From positions 62,001 to 126,000 of the forward strand of contig CAVYBY010000002.1 in the NCBI GenBank assembly GCA_963766935.1: 64,000 bases of DNA, in the 5' to 3' direction. Positions 19,675-28,496 of the stretch are shown piece by piece. Made by a program: the position numbers and the translations under genes. Source of the DNA: CAVYBY01 sp963766935 (GTDB lineage: Bacteria; Actinomycetota; UBA4738; HRBIN12). A model generated the notes under the pieces. That model was not told where the DNA came from and did not search any database. It worked only from the letters and a program-made list of their open reading frames with translations. How positions within the stretch are numbered: the stretch's first letter is position 1; each line of letters opens with the position of its first letter.

Positions 19675-20640
19675 GTGGGCCGCAACCGTCGGGCGCCGCG
19701 CGTGATCGTCTGCTTCGCGGCCAACCCGTCGGTCGACCGGCTCTTCGAGATCGACCGCCTGATCCGGGGCGACATCCACCGGCCCGCCGGTTTCATTCAG
19801 ACGGCGGGGGGCAAAGGGCTCAACGTGGTGCGGTCGGCGTGGGAACTGGGCGGCGACGTTCACGCCGTGTCGCTGCTGCGCGGCCATGCGGGGAAGTGGC
19901 TGGACGAGACGCTCGCGGCCGAGGGCGTCCGGGGTTCCTATGTCTGGTGTCACGGCGAGAATCGCTCGTCCCTCTCGGTCGCCGACCGCGAGACGGGCGG
20001 CCTCACGGAGTTCTACGAGAACGGCGCGGTCGTTCCCTCCGCGGCCTGGGCCGAGCTGATGCACACCACCGCGGGTCTGTTTTCCTCGGCGAGCTGGCTC
20101 ACGATCAGCGGGTCCATGCCTCGCGGCGTCCCCGAAGCCGGCTATCGGGATCTCGTCGCGGAGGCGCGATCGGCCGGAGTGCGTGTGGCGCTCGACGCCG
20201 AAGGAGATCGTCTGCGCGCCGCCCTCGAGGCGGGGCCCGACATCGTGAAGGTGAACGCCGCCGAGGCCCGCGAGGTTCTGGACCTGCCCACGGCGCGGCG
20301 CGAGGAGGCGCTGGCCGCCGCGGTGAAGCTTCGAGACCTCGCGGGTGGCGACGGACACGCGGGCCTCGTCACGCGCGGCGCCGAAGGCGTGGTGCTCGCC
20401 GCCCCCGACGGAACGCTGTATGAGGGCATGCTCTATGTCCGCGGCCGCTACCCGGTCGGCAGCGGCGACGCATTCCTCGCCGGCGTCGTGGTCGCGCTCG
20501 ACAATGGCGAGACGTGGGACGAGGCCCTGCGGCTCGCGCTCGGCGCCGCGACCGCCAACGCGGAGATGCCGGGCGCCGGAAAGCTCGACGCAACCCGAGC
20601 GCGCGAGCTGGCGTCGAGCGCCCGGGTTCGCTTCCTGTAG
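19675..20640 (+). CDS. PfkB-family sugar kinase, 1-phosphofructokinase-like
   Basis: This ~321-residue ribokinase-fold kinase shows NPSVDRLFEIDRL near residue 17, the substrate-binding GGKGLNVVR near residue 44, ISGSMPRGVP near residue 145, and the ATP/catalytic motif PVGSGDAFLAG near residue 260 with the catalytic Asp. It most resembles 1-phosphofructokinase/tagatose-6-phosphate kinase. The GTG at 19675 is used; an internal GTG at 19702 (VIVCFAANP) matches the usual domain start and is overlapped by the stop of a small upstream frame, so the start is uncertain. The MFS gene follows after 12 bases, suggesting a shared transcript. Confidence 0.82.
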   Translation: MGRNRRAPRVIVCFAANPSVDRLFEIDRLIRGDIHRPAGFIQTAGGKGLNVVRSAWELGGDVHAVSLLRGHAGKWLDETLAAEGVRGSYVWCHGENRSSLSVADRETGGLTEFYENGAVVPSAAWAELMHTTAGLFSSASWLTISGSMPRGVPEAGYRDLVAEARSAGVRVALDAEGDRLRAALEAGPDIVKVNAAEAREVLDLPTARREEALAAAVKLRDLAGGDGHAGLVTRGAEGVVLAAPDGTLYEGMLYVRGRYPVGSGDAFLAGVVVALDNGETWDEALRLALGAATANAEMPGAGKLDATRARELASSARVRFL

Positions 20641-20652
20641 GAGGGCTCGCCG

Positions 20653-21870
20653 ATGCGCCGTCCCTCCGATACCACGGCCGTCCACGGCCTCTTCGTCGGC
20701 TTCGGGCTTGTCATCGCCGCGTTCTTCCCGTTCATCGCGCTGTTCCTCAAAGACCGGGGGCTCTCGGCGTCGGAGATCGGCGCCGTGCTCGCGCTCACGG
20801 CGTTCGCGAGGGTCGTGTCCAATCCCATCTGGGGACATCTGGCGGACACCACGCTCGGCCGCCGAACCGCGCTCCAGCTCGGGGCCTTCGGGGCGGCGGT
20901 CGCGGCCGGCTTTCTCGGGCTCGCGCACGGCTTCGTGCCGATCACCCTCGCCGGTGCGGCCCTGGCCGGGTTCATGGTCTCCACCGGATCGAACATCGAC
21001 GCGGTCGCGCTCGAACATCTCGGCGACGACCGGATGTCGGACTACGGCCGCATCCGCGGCTGGGAGAGCCTGAGCTACGCCGTGGCGTGCCTGGGGCTCG
21101 GAATCCTCTTCGAGGTGTTCGGTGTCCGGTGGGAGATGGCGGCGTATGTCGTCGCGAGCACCGGGGTGGCGGTCTGGAGCTTCACGCTCGTGCGCGATCA
21201 CCCGCGCCGGCTGGACGAACCCGGACGACTCGGCACGGTCGGTGCCGTGTTCCGAGAGGCGCCGCGCCTGTGGGGGTTCCTCGTCGCCGCGTTCCTGTTG
21301 TGGACCGGATTCAACGCCGCGTGGAACTTCGTCGGGATCACGATCGAGGCGCGCGGCGGCGGGCCGCTTCTGGTCGGGCTCGGCACCGCCCTCGGCGGTC
21401 TCGTCGAGGTCGGGGTGATGCGCGGCTCGTCCCGGTGGCAGCGGCGCTTCGGGCTGCGCGCCGTCTACGTTGCCGGTTGCGTCGTCTATGCCGTGACCTT
21501 CGAGTTGTGGGGCGCGGTCCGCAGCCCGACGCTCCTGTCGCTCCTGACCGTCTTCGAAGGGATGGCGTTCTCGTTGCTGTTCACGACGGGTGTCGTGATC
21601 GTGGGGCGGCTGGTGCCGAGGCACCTGTACTCGACCGGGATCTCGCTCGTCCAGACCGTGGGCTTCGGGCTCGGTCCGATCCTGGGTGCCGGTCTCGGCG
21701 GCATCGTCTACCAGCACGCCGGGCCGCTCGTGTTGTTTTCCGGTGCGTCGGTGCTCGCGCTTGCCGGGGCGGGGGTTGCATTCTTCGCGCTGGACACGCC
21801 GGGACTGGCCGGACCGCCGCCCCGCGACGAGACGGCCGTGGGTGGCGTCACCGATGCGGTAGTACGGTGA
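20653..21870 (+). CDS. Major facilitator superfamily transporter
   Basis: This 405-residue integral membrane protein has about twelve hydrophobic segments and the MFS loop 2-3 region with GHLADTTLGRR near residue 60. It resembles the MFS_1-like (LacY/HcaT-like) branch. The substrate is unknown; pairing with the PfkB kinase 12 bases upstream suggests a sugar or sugar-like compound. The ATG has GGAGGG upstream. A short downstream gap leads to a separate helical protein gene. Confidence 0.83.
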   Translation: MRRPSDTTAVHGLFVGFGLVIAAFFPFIALFLKDRGLSASEIGAVLALTAFARVVSNPIWGHLADTTLGRRTALQLGAFGAAVAAGFLGLAHGFVPITLAGAALAGFMVSTGSNIDAVALEHLGDDRMSDYGRIRGWESLSYAVACLGLGILFEVFGVRWEMAAYVVASTGVAVWSFTLVRDHPRRLDEPGRLGTVGAVFREAPRLWGFLVAAFLLWTGFNAAWNFVGITIEARGGGPLLVGLGTALGGLVEVGVMRGSSRWQRRFGLRAVYVAGCVVYAVTFELWGAVRSPTLLSLLTVFEGMAFSLLFTTGVVIVGRLVPRHLYSTGISLVQTVGFGLGPILGAGLGGIVYQHAGPLVLFSGASVLALAGAGVAFFALDTPGLAGPPPRDETAVGGVTDAVVR

Positions 21871-21929
21871 GCAGCGAATTCGCGCCCGGGCTCGGGCGCG
21901 TGTCACCATCCGAAGTGGAAGGAGGCCGC

Positions 21930-22274
21930 ATGCCCGAAGAGAAAGGGTTCTTGGACAAGGCCAAGGACTTTGCGGACGATCTTGCCGAGAAGTCCAAGCC
22001 GGCGCTGGACAAGGCCAAGGAGACCGTCGACACCATCATCGTCAAGGCGGAGCCGGTCTTGCAGCAGGTCGGCGAGAAGGCCGGACCGACCATCGGCAAA
22101 GTGGGGTCCAAGGCTCAGCAGCTCGCCGAGAAAGCGCAGCCGCAATTCGACAAGGCCGTCGACAAGGCCGGTGAGCTGCTCGGCAAGGCTCGCGAGAAGC
22201 TGGGTACCAAGGACGAATCCGGATCGGGATCGGACGCCGACACGGCGGCCGGCGACGACGACTCCACGGGCTGA
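21930..22274 (+). CDS. Small charged amphipathic-helix repeat protein
   Basis: This 114-residue protein consists almost entirely of Lys/Ala/Glu/Asp-rich helix with repeats of the type DKAKD, EKSKPALDKAKE, EKAQPQFDKAVDKAG. The tail is acidic and Ser/Asp-rich. A perfect GGAGG sits before the ATG. It looks like an apolipoprotein-, YtxH- or LEA-like surface-associating helix protein. Stress protection or membrane/lipid association is a guess from composition only. It is probably co-transcribed with the Lrp-domain gene 14 bases downstream. Confidence 0.75.
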   Translation: MPEEKGFLDKAKDFADDLAEKSKPALDKAKETVDTIIVKAEPVLQQVGEKAGPTIGKVGSKAQQLAEKAQPQFDKAVDKAGELLGKAREKLGTKDESGSGSDADTAAGDDDSTG

Positions 22275-22288
22275 GCGGAGCGAACCTT

Positions 22289-22522
22289 ATGGTGAGCGCA
22301 TACATCCTGATCCAGACCGAGGTGGGCAAGGCGGCCCAGGTGACCGAGCACGTTCGCGGTGTCGGCGGTGTCATCGCCGTCGACCCGGTGACCGGCCCCT
22401 ACGACGTGATCGCGCGAGCGCAGGCCGACGATCTCGACCAGCTTGCCAAGGGAACGGTCATGCCGATGCAGGAGCTCGAGGGCATCACGCGCACGCTCAC
22501 CTGCCCCGTCCTGCAGCTGTAG
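22289..22522 (+). CDS. Stand-alone Lrp/AsnC ligand-binding (RAM) domain protein
   Basis: This 77-residue protein consists of the ligand-binding/oligomerisation domain of Lrp/AsnC regulators without the DNA-binding helix-turn-helix. The pattern is a first beta strand (SAYILIQTEVGK), then VTGPYDVIARAQADD and a final TRTLTCPVL. Such single-domain proteins are common in actinobacteria and archaea and may sense amino acids or modulate full-length regulators. It follows the helical protein gene closely. The start is ATG at 22289 with GCGGAGCG upstream. Confidence 0.85.
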   Translation: MVSAYILIQTEVGKAAQVTEHVRGVGGVIAVDPVTGPYDVIARAQADDLDQLAKGTVMPMQELEGITRTLTCPVLQL

Positions 22523-22565
22523 AAGTTCGCGCGCGGCGGCCGCCTGGGGTAGGTTGAGCGCTTCG

Positions 22566-24149
22566 ATGCCTGCCCTGCCCCCCGGATTCGGGCGCCCTCG
22601 TCGCGTTGTCGTTGCGATCGCTGTTGGGTTCGCCATGGTCACCGCGCTGCTCGCCGTGCCGGCGGCCGGATCGGTTCACTCCACGCACTCGTCGCCCGCG
22701 GCGCTCCGGGCGCTCGCCCGGGCACGCGCGCTCTTCGAACCGAGCGCGGTCCACGGCGCCGCATCCGTTTCCCCATCGCCCGGCCGGGACGCGACCATGG
22801 TGCTCCGGGATCTGTTTGCGAACGTCCCCGGGCTCGTCGGAGCGGATCGGCGGGCCGCGATGTCCCTGCTGGCACGGCCGACGGATGGGCCTTCCCGCCC
22901 GGACGGGTACCGCGTCCCATCGGTGCACGCGTGCGTTCAGTTCTTCTGCGTGCACTGGGTCAGGTCGACGACGGCGGCCCCGAGCCTCGCCGATCGCAAC
23001 CACAACGGCCGGCCCGACTTCGTCGACATGACGATCCGTGCGCTGAACCGCGTCTGGCGCACGGAGATCGGCAAGTTCCGGTATCGGCGACCGAAATCCG
23101 ACATCACCTCGCGGAGCCACGGACCCAACGGCAAGCTCGACGTATACCTCGCGGATGTCGGCGCGGAAGGGTATTACGGCTACTGCACGAGCGACGACCC
23201 CAACCTCCAGGGTGGGCGTCGGTTCGGCGACCTTTCCGCGTTCTGCGTCCTCGACAACGACTACCGGCGCGCGCAGTTCCCCGGTGTGCACGGCGAGGCC
23301 GCGTTGCAGGTGACCGCGGCCCACGAGTTCTTCCACGCCGTGCAGTTCGCCTACGACGCGTTCGAGGACGTCTGGCTGATGGAAGGCACCGCGGTGTGGA
23401 TGGAGGACGAGGTCTTCGACGGCGTCAACGACAACCGGCAGTACTTCTCGCAGAGCCCGCTCAAGCAACCGGGCGTGCCGCTCGATCGTGACACCAAGCT
23501 CCGGGTCTACGGCTCGTGGATCTTCTTCCGGCACCTGTCCGAGGCCATCGGACCCACCATCATCCGGCAGATCTGGGAGCGCGCCGACGCGGCCAAGGGC
23601 GGCCCCGACCGATACTCGACCGCCGCGATCAACGCCGCCCTCCGCCTGCGGGGCAAGAACATGCGCTGGGCTTTCGCCTCGTTCGGCCAGAAGAACGCCG
23701 ACCCGGCCGAGTTCTACCAGGAGGGGGCGGCCTACCCGGTCCCGCCGCGGACGACGTTTGCCAACGTCGACGGGACCGGCGTCTCGAATCAGGCGACGCA
23801 TCGATCACCTCTCGACGAGGATCGTTCAGTTCAAGCCGGATGTGACGCTCCCCGCCGGGGCGACGATCGAGCATCACCATCGGCGGGCCGCCGAGGGGCA
23901 CCGGCCCCGGGGCGCGCGTGCTCGTCGACCGCGTGGCGGGCCGGACGGAGCGCGGCGAGATCGTGCTCGATGCCCACGGGGACGGCGCCGCGACGTTCGA
24001 CTTCGACCCGGCCGCCGTGACTCGGGTCATCCTGATCCTCACAAACGGCAGCATCCGGTTCACGTGCGGCCGTGGCACGGTGTACTCGTGCCAGGGGAGC
24101 CCCCCTCGACGACGACCAGGTGTTCACCTATTCCGCGACCGTCGCGTAG
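22566..24149 (+). pseudogene. Exported HExxH metalloprotease, MXAN_6640-like (C-terminal part frameshifted)
   Basis: The first ~410 residues read cleanly: a signal peptide, a zinc site HEFFHAVQFAYD near residue 252, and a downstream WLMEGTAVWMED supplying the likely third ligand. This matches the MXAN_6640 family of putative secreted metalloproteases. After VSNQA the coding signal jumps frame (RIVQFKPDVTLPAGATI), then again (RVLVDRVAGRTERGEIVL), then a third time at a six-C run (24100-24105) to end LDDDQVFTYSATVA at 24149. Three indels within 300 bases of otherwise sensible protein look like assembly errors, though decay is possible. TAGGTT ten bases before the ATG suggests a leaderless start. 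Confidence 0.72.
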
Positions 24150-24161
24150 CGACCGGCTGGC

Positions 24162-25382
24162 TCAAGGGCTGTCGTCGGCGCCGACCGGGAACGGTAACGC
24201 GATCGGGTCGTAGAACGGCGACCGGCCTTCGTCGTCGAACCGATCCATGCCGTACATCGCGACGTCCTCGACCAGATCGGTCGACCCGAGCAGCGCGAGG
24301 TCCGCGGCGATCCGCGCGACCGCGGGTCCCCACATCATGCCGTGGCCGCCAGGGCTCGCGACGACGGCGCCGTCCACCTTCGTCCCATCCGTCGTGACGA
24401 GCGTCCCCAGAATGGGAAGGTGATCGGGCGTGTAGTCGATCGTCGCCGCCCACGCCTTCCGCAGCGCGAGCCCGTCCGTAGCCGGAACGAGCTTCGCCAG
24501 GCGCCGCTGCATCTTCCGCAGATACGGCCAGTCGATGCCGCGTGCTTCCCCGGGAGCCTCCTTCGGGTTGCTCATTCCCCAGAGCAGGCCGCCCTCCTCG
24601 ATCCGCCAGTAGATGCCGGCCCCAAGGTCGAAGACCATCGGCTGGCGTTCCACGTCGAACGCGGGATGGGGACCGGTGACGACGACCTGGTGCCGGGCTC
24701 CGCCGGCGAAGATGCGCGCGCCGGCGAGCCGGCCGACCTCGCGAAGCGCCGGCCCCCCGGTGAGGATCACGCGCTCGGTGGCGATCACGCCCGCGGACGT
24801 GCGGACGCCGGTGACCATCCGCCGTCGGCGGCCCGCGGCCCGCGTCCGAAGGCCCAGGAAGGCGGTTCGCTCGCGAAGCTCGACGCCGAGCCGTTGCATC
24901 GCGAGCGAGTAGGCGCGCACGTTGCGCGGCGGGTCGATGCAGCCATCCGTCGAGACGTAGGAGCCGCCGCGATAGCCGCTCTCGGCCATCGTCGGGTTCA
25001 GCTCGCGGACGCCGCGCGCGTCGACCCATTCGACGTCGAGCCCCGCGCCGCGCTGCATGGCGATCCGCTCGTGGGCGGCCCGCTCGTCGGCGGCCGTCGT
25101 CGCAAGGATCAGATAGCCGAGCTCTCGGAAGCCGGAATCGGTCCCGAACCGGTCTCGCTGATCGCGGTAGAACGCCACGCTGAAAGTGCCGAGGCGGACC
25201 GTGTCGGGTGTCCCGCCCTGCTGGCGGACGACGCCGGCGGCCCGGCTGGACGCGCCCTGGCCGGCGAGCCCGCGCTCGAGGACCACCACGTCGCCCGCGC
25301 CGTCGCCGGCGGCGAAGACCGACGCCCATCCGCCGACCGTCCCCGCGCCCACGACCACGAGATCCGCCGTCCGCCCTGCCAC
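24162..25382 (-). CDS. FAD-dependent oxidoreductase, DAO (sarcosine/glycine oxidase-like) family
   Basis: This ~406-residue protein has an N-terminal dinucleotide-binding motif LVVVGAGTVGGW, then the DAO fold with YVSTDGCIDPPRN near residue 145, and the C-terminal TIDYTPDHLPILG and SPGGHGMMWGPAVARI motifs. Such enzymes oxidise secondary or tertiary amines or D-amino acids; the substrate here is unknown. The GTG at 25382 has GGAAGGAG upstream. The same frame stays open far upstream, but that part is non-coding repeat and another gene's shadow. It converges with the metalloprotease gene. Confidence 0.85.
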   Translation of the reverse strand: MAGRTADLVVVGAGTVGGWASVFAAGDGAGDVVVLERGLAGQGASSRAAGVVRQQGGTPDTVRLGTFSVAFYRDQRDRFGTDSGFRELGYLILATTAADERAAHERIAMQRGAGLDVEWVDARGVRELNPTMAESGYRGGSYVSTDGCIDPPRNVRAYSLAMQRLGVELRERTAFLGLRTRAAGRRRRMVTGVRTSAGVIATERVILTGGPALREVGRLAGARIFAGGARHQVVVTGPHPAFDVERQPMVFDLGAGIYWRIEEGGLLWGMSNPKEAPGEARGIDWPYLRKMQRRLAKLVPATDGLALRKAWAATIDYTPDHLPILGTLVTTDGTKVDGAVVASPGGHGMMWGPAVARIAADLALLGSTDLVEDVAMYGMDRFDDEGRSPFYDPIALPFPVGADDSP

Positions 25383-25401
25383 CGTGCTCCTTCCGCCCTT
25401 C

Positions 25402-25485
25402 TTCTGTGATGCGCGCCGCGAGGCGCGACTTCTGTGATGCGCGCCGCGAGGCGCGACTTCTGTGATGCGCGCCGCGAGGCGCGAC
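25402..25485. repeat. Three perfect tandem 28-bp repeats
   Basis: The unit begins TTCTGTGATGCGCGCC and ends GAGGCGCGAC. It occurs three times without mismatch, and each copy contains an inverted repeat (GCGCGCC...GGCGCG). The block fills the 156-base gap between two divergent genes (FAD oxidoreductase and CPBP protease), so it could be a multi-copy operator. Slippage expansion is the alternative. Confidence 0.95.
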
Positions 25486-25538
25486 GAAGCGCGAAGTCTA
25501 GGCGAGCCAACGGCCCGTCCGCCCGTACGCTGGTGCCG

Positions 25539-26270
25539 ATGGATGTTCCGGCTCCGCCGGCCGACCGGCGCACGCTCGTCGAAGAGGTGCTCGTCGTCCT
25601 CTCGCTCTCCCTGCTGGCGAGCGCCGTGGACTCGATCATCAGCTTGCTCTCGGCCCCCGTGGCCGGCGTCTACGTCGCGGCGGGCAACACGAGCACGCTG
25701 TTCGCCAGCCAGATCGCCGGGTTCGTCTTCGGCCTCGCGCCGGCGTTCCTCGTGGTGCACCTCGTTCGCCGGTCCGGTGAGGGGCTCGGATCCATCGGGC
25801 TCGAGCCCGACCAGGCTCGTCGCGACGCGATCAGGGGCTGTCTGCTGTTCGTCGTGGTCGCGGTGGGTGGGCTCGGGTTCTACCTGGGCGCCGTGCAGCT
25901 GGGGGTCAACCGGTTCGTGATTCCGGTGCCGTACACGGGCCACTGGTGGACCGGGCCGGCCCTCGTGCTCAACTCGGTCCAGGCCGGGCTGCTGGAGGAA
26001 GTCGTCGTCCTCGGCTACCTCGTGACTCGCCTTCGCCAGATCGGATGGTCGCCGCTCGCCGCGCTCGCGGCGAGCGCGCTGCTCCGCGGCAGCTACCACC
26101 TGTATCAGGGGTGGGGCGGGTTCGCCGGGAACCTCGTGATGGGGGTGCTGTTCGCCGCGCTCTTCCTGCGGTGGCGGCGAACCTGGCCGTTCGTGATCGC
26201 GCACGTCCTGCTGGATCTCGGTGCGGGCATCGGGTTCCTGGCGTTCCGGGACCACCTGCCAGGTTTCTAG
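25539..26270 (+). CDS. CPBP-family intramembrane metalloprotease
   Basis: This 243-residue membrane protein has about six to eight hydrophobic segments and the CPBP (Abi/CAAX protease) motifs: EE in LLEEVVVLGYL near residue 152, RGSYHLYQG near residue 185, and HVLLDLG near residue 225. The family includes prenyl-protein proteases and bacteriocin self-immunity proteins; the role here is unknown. TACGCT ends seven bases before the ATG, suggesting a leaderless start. The triple repeat lies just upstream. Confidence 0.85.
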   Translation: MDVPAPPADRRTLVEEVLVVLSLSLLASAVDSIISLLSAPVAGVYVAAGNTSTLFASQIAGFVFGLAPAFLVVHLVRRSGEGLGSIGLEPDQARRDAIRGCLLFVVVAVGGLGFYLGAVQLGVNRFVIPVPYTGHWWTGPALVLNSVQAGLLEEVVVLGYLVTRLRQIGWSPLAALAASALLRGSYHLYQGWGGFAGNLVMGVLFAALFLRWRRTWPFVIAHVLLDLGAGIGFLAFRDHLPGF

Positions 26271-26280
26271 CGGCGGTTCC

Positions 26281-26316
26281 GGCTGGTTTCTCGGCTGGTT
26301 TCTTGGCTGGTTTCTC
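26281..26316. repeat. Three near-perfect 12-bp tandem repeats
   Basis: The unit GGCTGGTTTCTC is present three times, with T instead of C at the end of the second copy. It begins about ten bases after the CPBP stop codon. No function is apparent; it may be a slippage product. Confidence 0.9.
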
Positions 26317-26380
26317 GGCGGGGCGACCTTCCCGCCGGGTGCGGTATCATCGATGGCGGGATATCCCATAAAGACCGAGG

Positions 26381-26400
26381 CCCCGGCGATGCCGGGGTTT
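26381..26400. terminator. Likely bidirectional hairpin terminator between convergent genes
   Basis: A perfect seven-base stem CCCCGGC/GCCGGGG with a three-base loop is followed by TTT on the + strand. It lies between the converging CPBP and pmt genes, where a shared terminator would be expected. The T tract is short. Confidence 0.55.
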
Positions 26401-26422
26401 CGCGTATCCGGGCTCCTCCCGC

Positions 26423-27988
26423 CTAGACCCAGCCCCGGAACCACACCCGCGTGTGCCAGAGCGTCCGCGTCAGCTCGCCGCCCGTCAGGACCGGCCAGAA
26501 CCAGACGAAGAGCCCGACCGCGCCCACGACGTAGGCCCACACGAACGGCCGGAACGGCCGGCGCCGCGAGACCGCCTGCGCCCCGGTCTCCGGGTCGATC
26601 GCGACCGCGCCGGTCTCGTCTCGCAGCACGATGCGGGCGTCGGCCAGGTCGTGCAGGGCGAGCACCGCCGCCAGAACCAGGAACGGCGTGATCGGCAGGA
26701 CGTAGAAGAAGAACTGGGGGCGCGAGACCGCGAACCAAGGAAGGTACTGGCACGCGATGACCACCATGACGAAGCCGCCTCGCCAGTCGCGGCGCGTCCA
26801 CCAGATGTACCCCGAGTACGGGAGCGTCCACACGCTTGCCCAGAAGATCGCCGGGTTCCCGATCGCGAGGATCTGGCGGATGTTCGACCCGAGGTCGCGG
26901 ACGAAGTAGGAGACCGGACGGACCATCGGCAGCCAGGTCCAGGGCCTGGAGTAGTAGGGGTGGGTCGGTGTGAGGGTCCCGCCCGATCCGACGTTGAACT
27001 CCTTCAGGTGCAGATGGAAGGCCGCCATGTCCTGGTGCTCCTTCCACCAATGAGCGACGGCGATCCCCGGATGGTGCAGCAGCGAGAGATTCTCGTGGTT
27101 GAACCAGGGGAGCCAGGTCGCGAAGTAGACGATCCCCGGCAGCAACAGGAACCAGATGGCGATGCCGAACGTCTCCTGGGCGAGGGTTGCGGCGAACGGG
27201 CGCCGCGCTCCCGCGGCCCGTCGCCGCGACCTCTCCCATCCGTAGGCGAGCAGGAGCGCACCCAGGATCGCGGTCGCGCCCGACCACTTGACGGCCGTGG
27301 CCGCCCCGAAGGCCGCGCCGGCGGCCACCCGCCAGGGACGCCAGACCGGGGACACGATTCGGCGCTTCGGCGGCTCCGGCTCCTGCTCCGGTTCCGCCTC
27401 CGCATCTTCCTCCGCATCTTCCTCCGCATCTTCCGGGGCGGCGACGCGGCCGTCGGCGCGCTCGATCCAGCGTCGGTCGAGCACCATCGCGAGGAAGCCG
27501 GCGACGACCCAGAGCTGCTGGTGGACGTCGAGCAACCCGAGGCGTGACTGCACGACGTCGAGGAACTCGGTCGCGAGCAGCAGCCCCCCGATGAACGTCC
27601 ACAGCGGGCTCCCGAGCATCAGCTGGACGATGAGAGCGAGCCCGACCGCGACGAGCGTCCCGGCGACGGCCGACGCGGCCCGCCACCCGAATGGAGTCAT
27701 GCCGAACGCTTTGATGCCGAGTGCGATCTGCCACTTGCCGAGCGGCGGGTGGACCCACGAGCCGACGTCCCACTGGTTCGCGCGCCAGTACTGCTCGTCG
27801 CTGCTCACGACCTTGCAGGTGCGATCGGACAGACCGACGTAGATGCACGCGACCTTCGGGTAGTAGACCTCGTCGAAGACGAGGGCGCGCGGCGAGGACA
27901 GGTGCCAGAAGCGGATGCCGCCGGCGATCGCGGCGACCGCCAGGATCGCGACGACCGGCCGGTTCACTCGATTCGCCAGCCGGGACAC
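26423..27988 (-). CDS. pmt: Protein O-mannosyltransferase, PMT family glycosyltransferase
   Basis: This 521-residue polytopic membrane enzyme transfers mannose from polyprenyl phosphate mannose to exported proteins in actinobacteria. Key marks are RFWHLSSPRALVFDEVYYPK with the catalytic Asp-Glu pair near residue 39, VHPPLGKWQI near residue 79, and the C-terminal PMT_4TMC region. The loop near residue 190 holds an acidic repeat (EDAEEDAEEDAE) encoded by a 12-bp tandem repeat. The GTG start at 27988 has TACGCT six bases upstream, suggesting a leaderless transcript. The M. tuberculosis homologue (Rv1002c) also lies beside rsmI. Confidence 0.9.
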   Translation of the reverse strand: MSRLANRVNRPVVAILAVAAIAGGIRFWHLSSPRALVFDEVYYPKVACIYVGLSDRTCKVVSSDEQYWRANQWDVGSWVHPPLGKWQIALGIKAFGMTPFGWRAASAVAGTLVAVGLALIVQLMLGSPLWTFIGGLLLATEFLDVVQSRLGLLDVHQQLWVVAGFLAMVLDRRWIERADGRVAAPEDAEEDAEEDAEAEPEQEPEPPKRRIVSPVWRPWRVAAGAAFGAATAVKWSGATAILGALLLAYGWERSRRRAAGARRPFAATLAQETFGIAIWFLLLPGIVYFATWLPWFNHENLSLLHHPGIAVAHWWKEHQDMAAFHLHLKEFNVGSGGTLTPTHPYYSRPWTWLPMVRPVSYFVRDLGSNIRQILAIGNPAIFWASVWTLPYSGYIWWTRRDWRGGFVMVVIACQYLPWFAVSRPQFFFYVLPITPFLVLAAVLALHDLADARIVLRDETGAVAIDPETGAQAVSRRRPFRPFVWAYVVGAVGLFVWFWPVLTGGELTRTLWHTRVWFRGWV

Positions 27989-28026
27989 CGGGTCAGCGTA
28001 CCGGCGGCGATTCGATCCCGCGCCGC

Positions 28027-28443
28027 TCAGCGGTCTCGCAGCCGGATGACGAACTGCAGTCCCTGAAAGACCTCGGTGATCGACGCGCTCTTGTTGTCCA
28101 CGAGCCCCAGATCCAGACCCGCCCGCTGGACGAGGTCGAAGTCGAGCTCGGTCGCGACCTTCGAGGCCTTCTTCGGCCAGGCGACCCAGAGCCGTCCCGC
28201 CGGGGCCAGCCGGTCAGAGAGCGGCCGGAGACGGGCCAGCGACCGCTCGAGGACGGCGAAGGCGACGACGACGTCGAGTCCGGGGGCGCTCCGCGAGAGC
28301 AGATGCACGCCCGCCGGCAGCGGTTCCAGATTCCGGATGAACCCGCCGGGCGCGTCGACAAGGAGCACCCGCGCGTGCTCGCGGATGCCCAGCTTCGTCG
28401 CGAGCGGCGTGCCGGAATAGTCCTTGTGCAACGGGTTCGTCAT
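28027..28443 (-). CDS. DUF3052 family protein
   Basis: This ~138-residue protein begins MTNPLHKDYSGTPL, the hallmark of DUF3052, with KLGIREHARVLLVDAP near residue 18 and GRLWVAWPKKAS near residue 86. Family members are small actinobacterial and related proteins of unknown function with a Rossmann-like look. The ATG at 28443 has GGAGCGCGGA upstream; a start at 28488 is possible. It precedes pmt on the same strand by 38 bases and faces away from rsmI. Confidence 0.82.
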   Translation of the reverse strand: MTNPLHKDYSGTPLATKLGIREHARVLLVDAPGGFIRNLEPLPAGVHLLSRSAPGLDVVVAFAVLERSLARLRPLSDRLAPAGRLWVAWPKKASKVATELDFDLVQRAGLDLGLVDNKSASITEVFQGLQFVIRLRDR

Positions 28444-28496
28444 TCCGCGCTCCGCTCGTTGGTCGCCGCGGATCCATCCTGACAGCATCGGGAACC

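Noticed and set aside
25402..25485. CRISPR array
   Set aside because: The repeats are directly adjacent with no unique spacers and there are no cas genes.
27398..27433. 12-bp repeat in pmt as a mobile or regulatory element
   Set aside because: It lies in frame and encodes an acidic linker (EEDAEEDA), a simple coding microsatellite.
24162..27848. A 1228-codon leftward open frame spanning the FAD oxidoreductase and part of pmt
   Set aside because: Only the 3' third is coding in that frame; the rest is antisense or out-of-frame to CPBP and pmt and crosses the tandem repeats.
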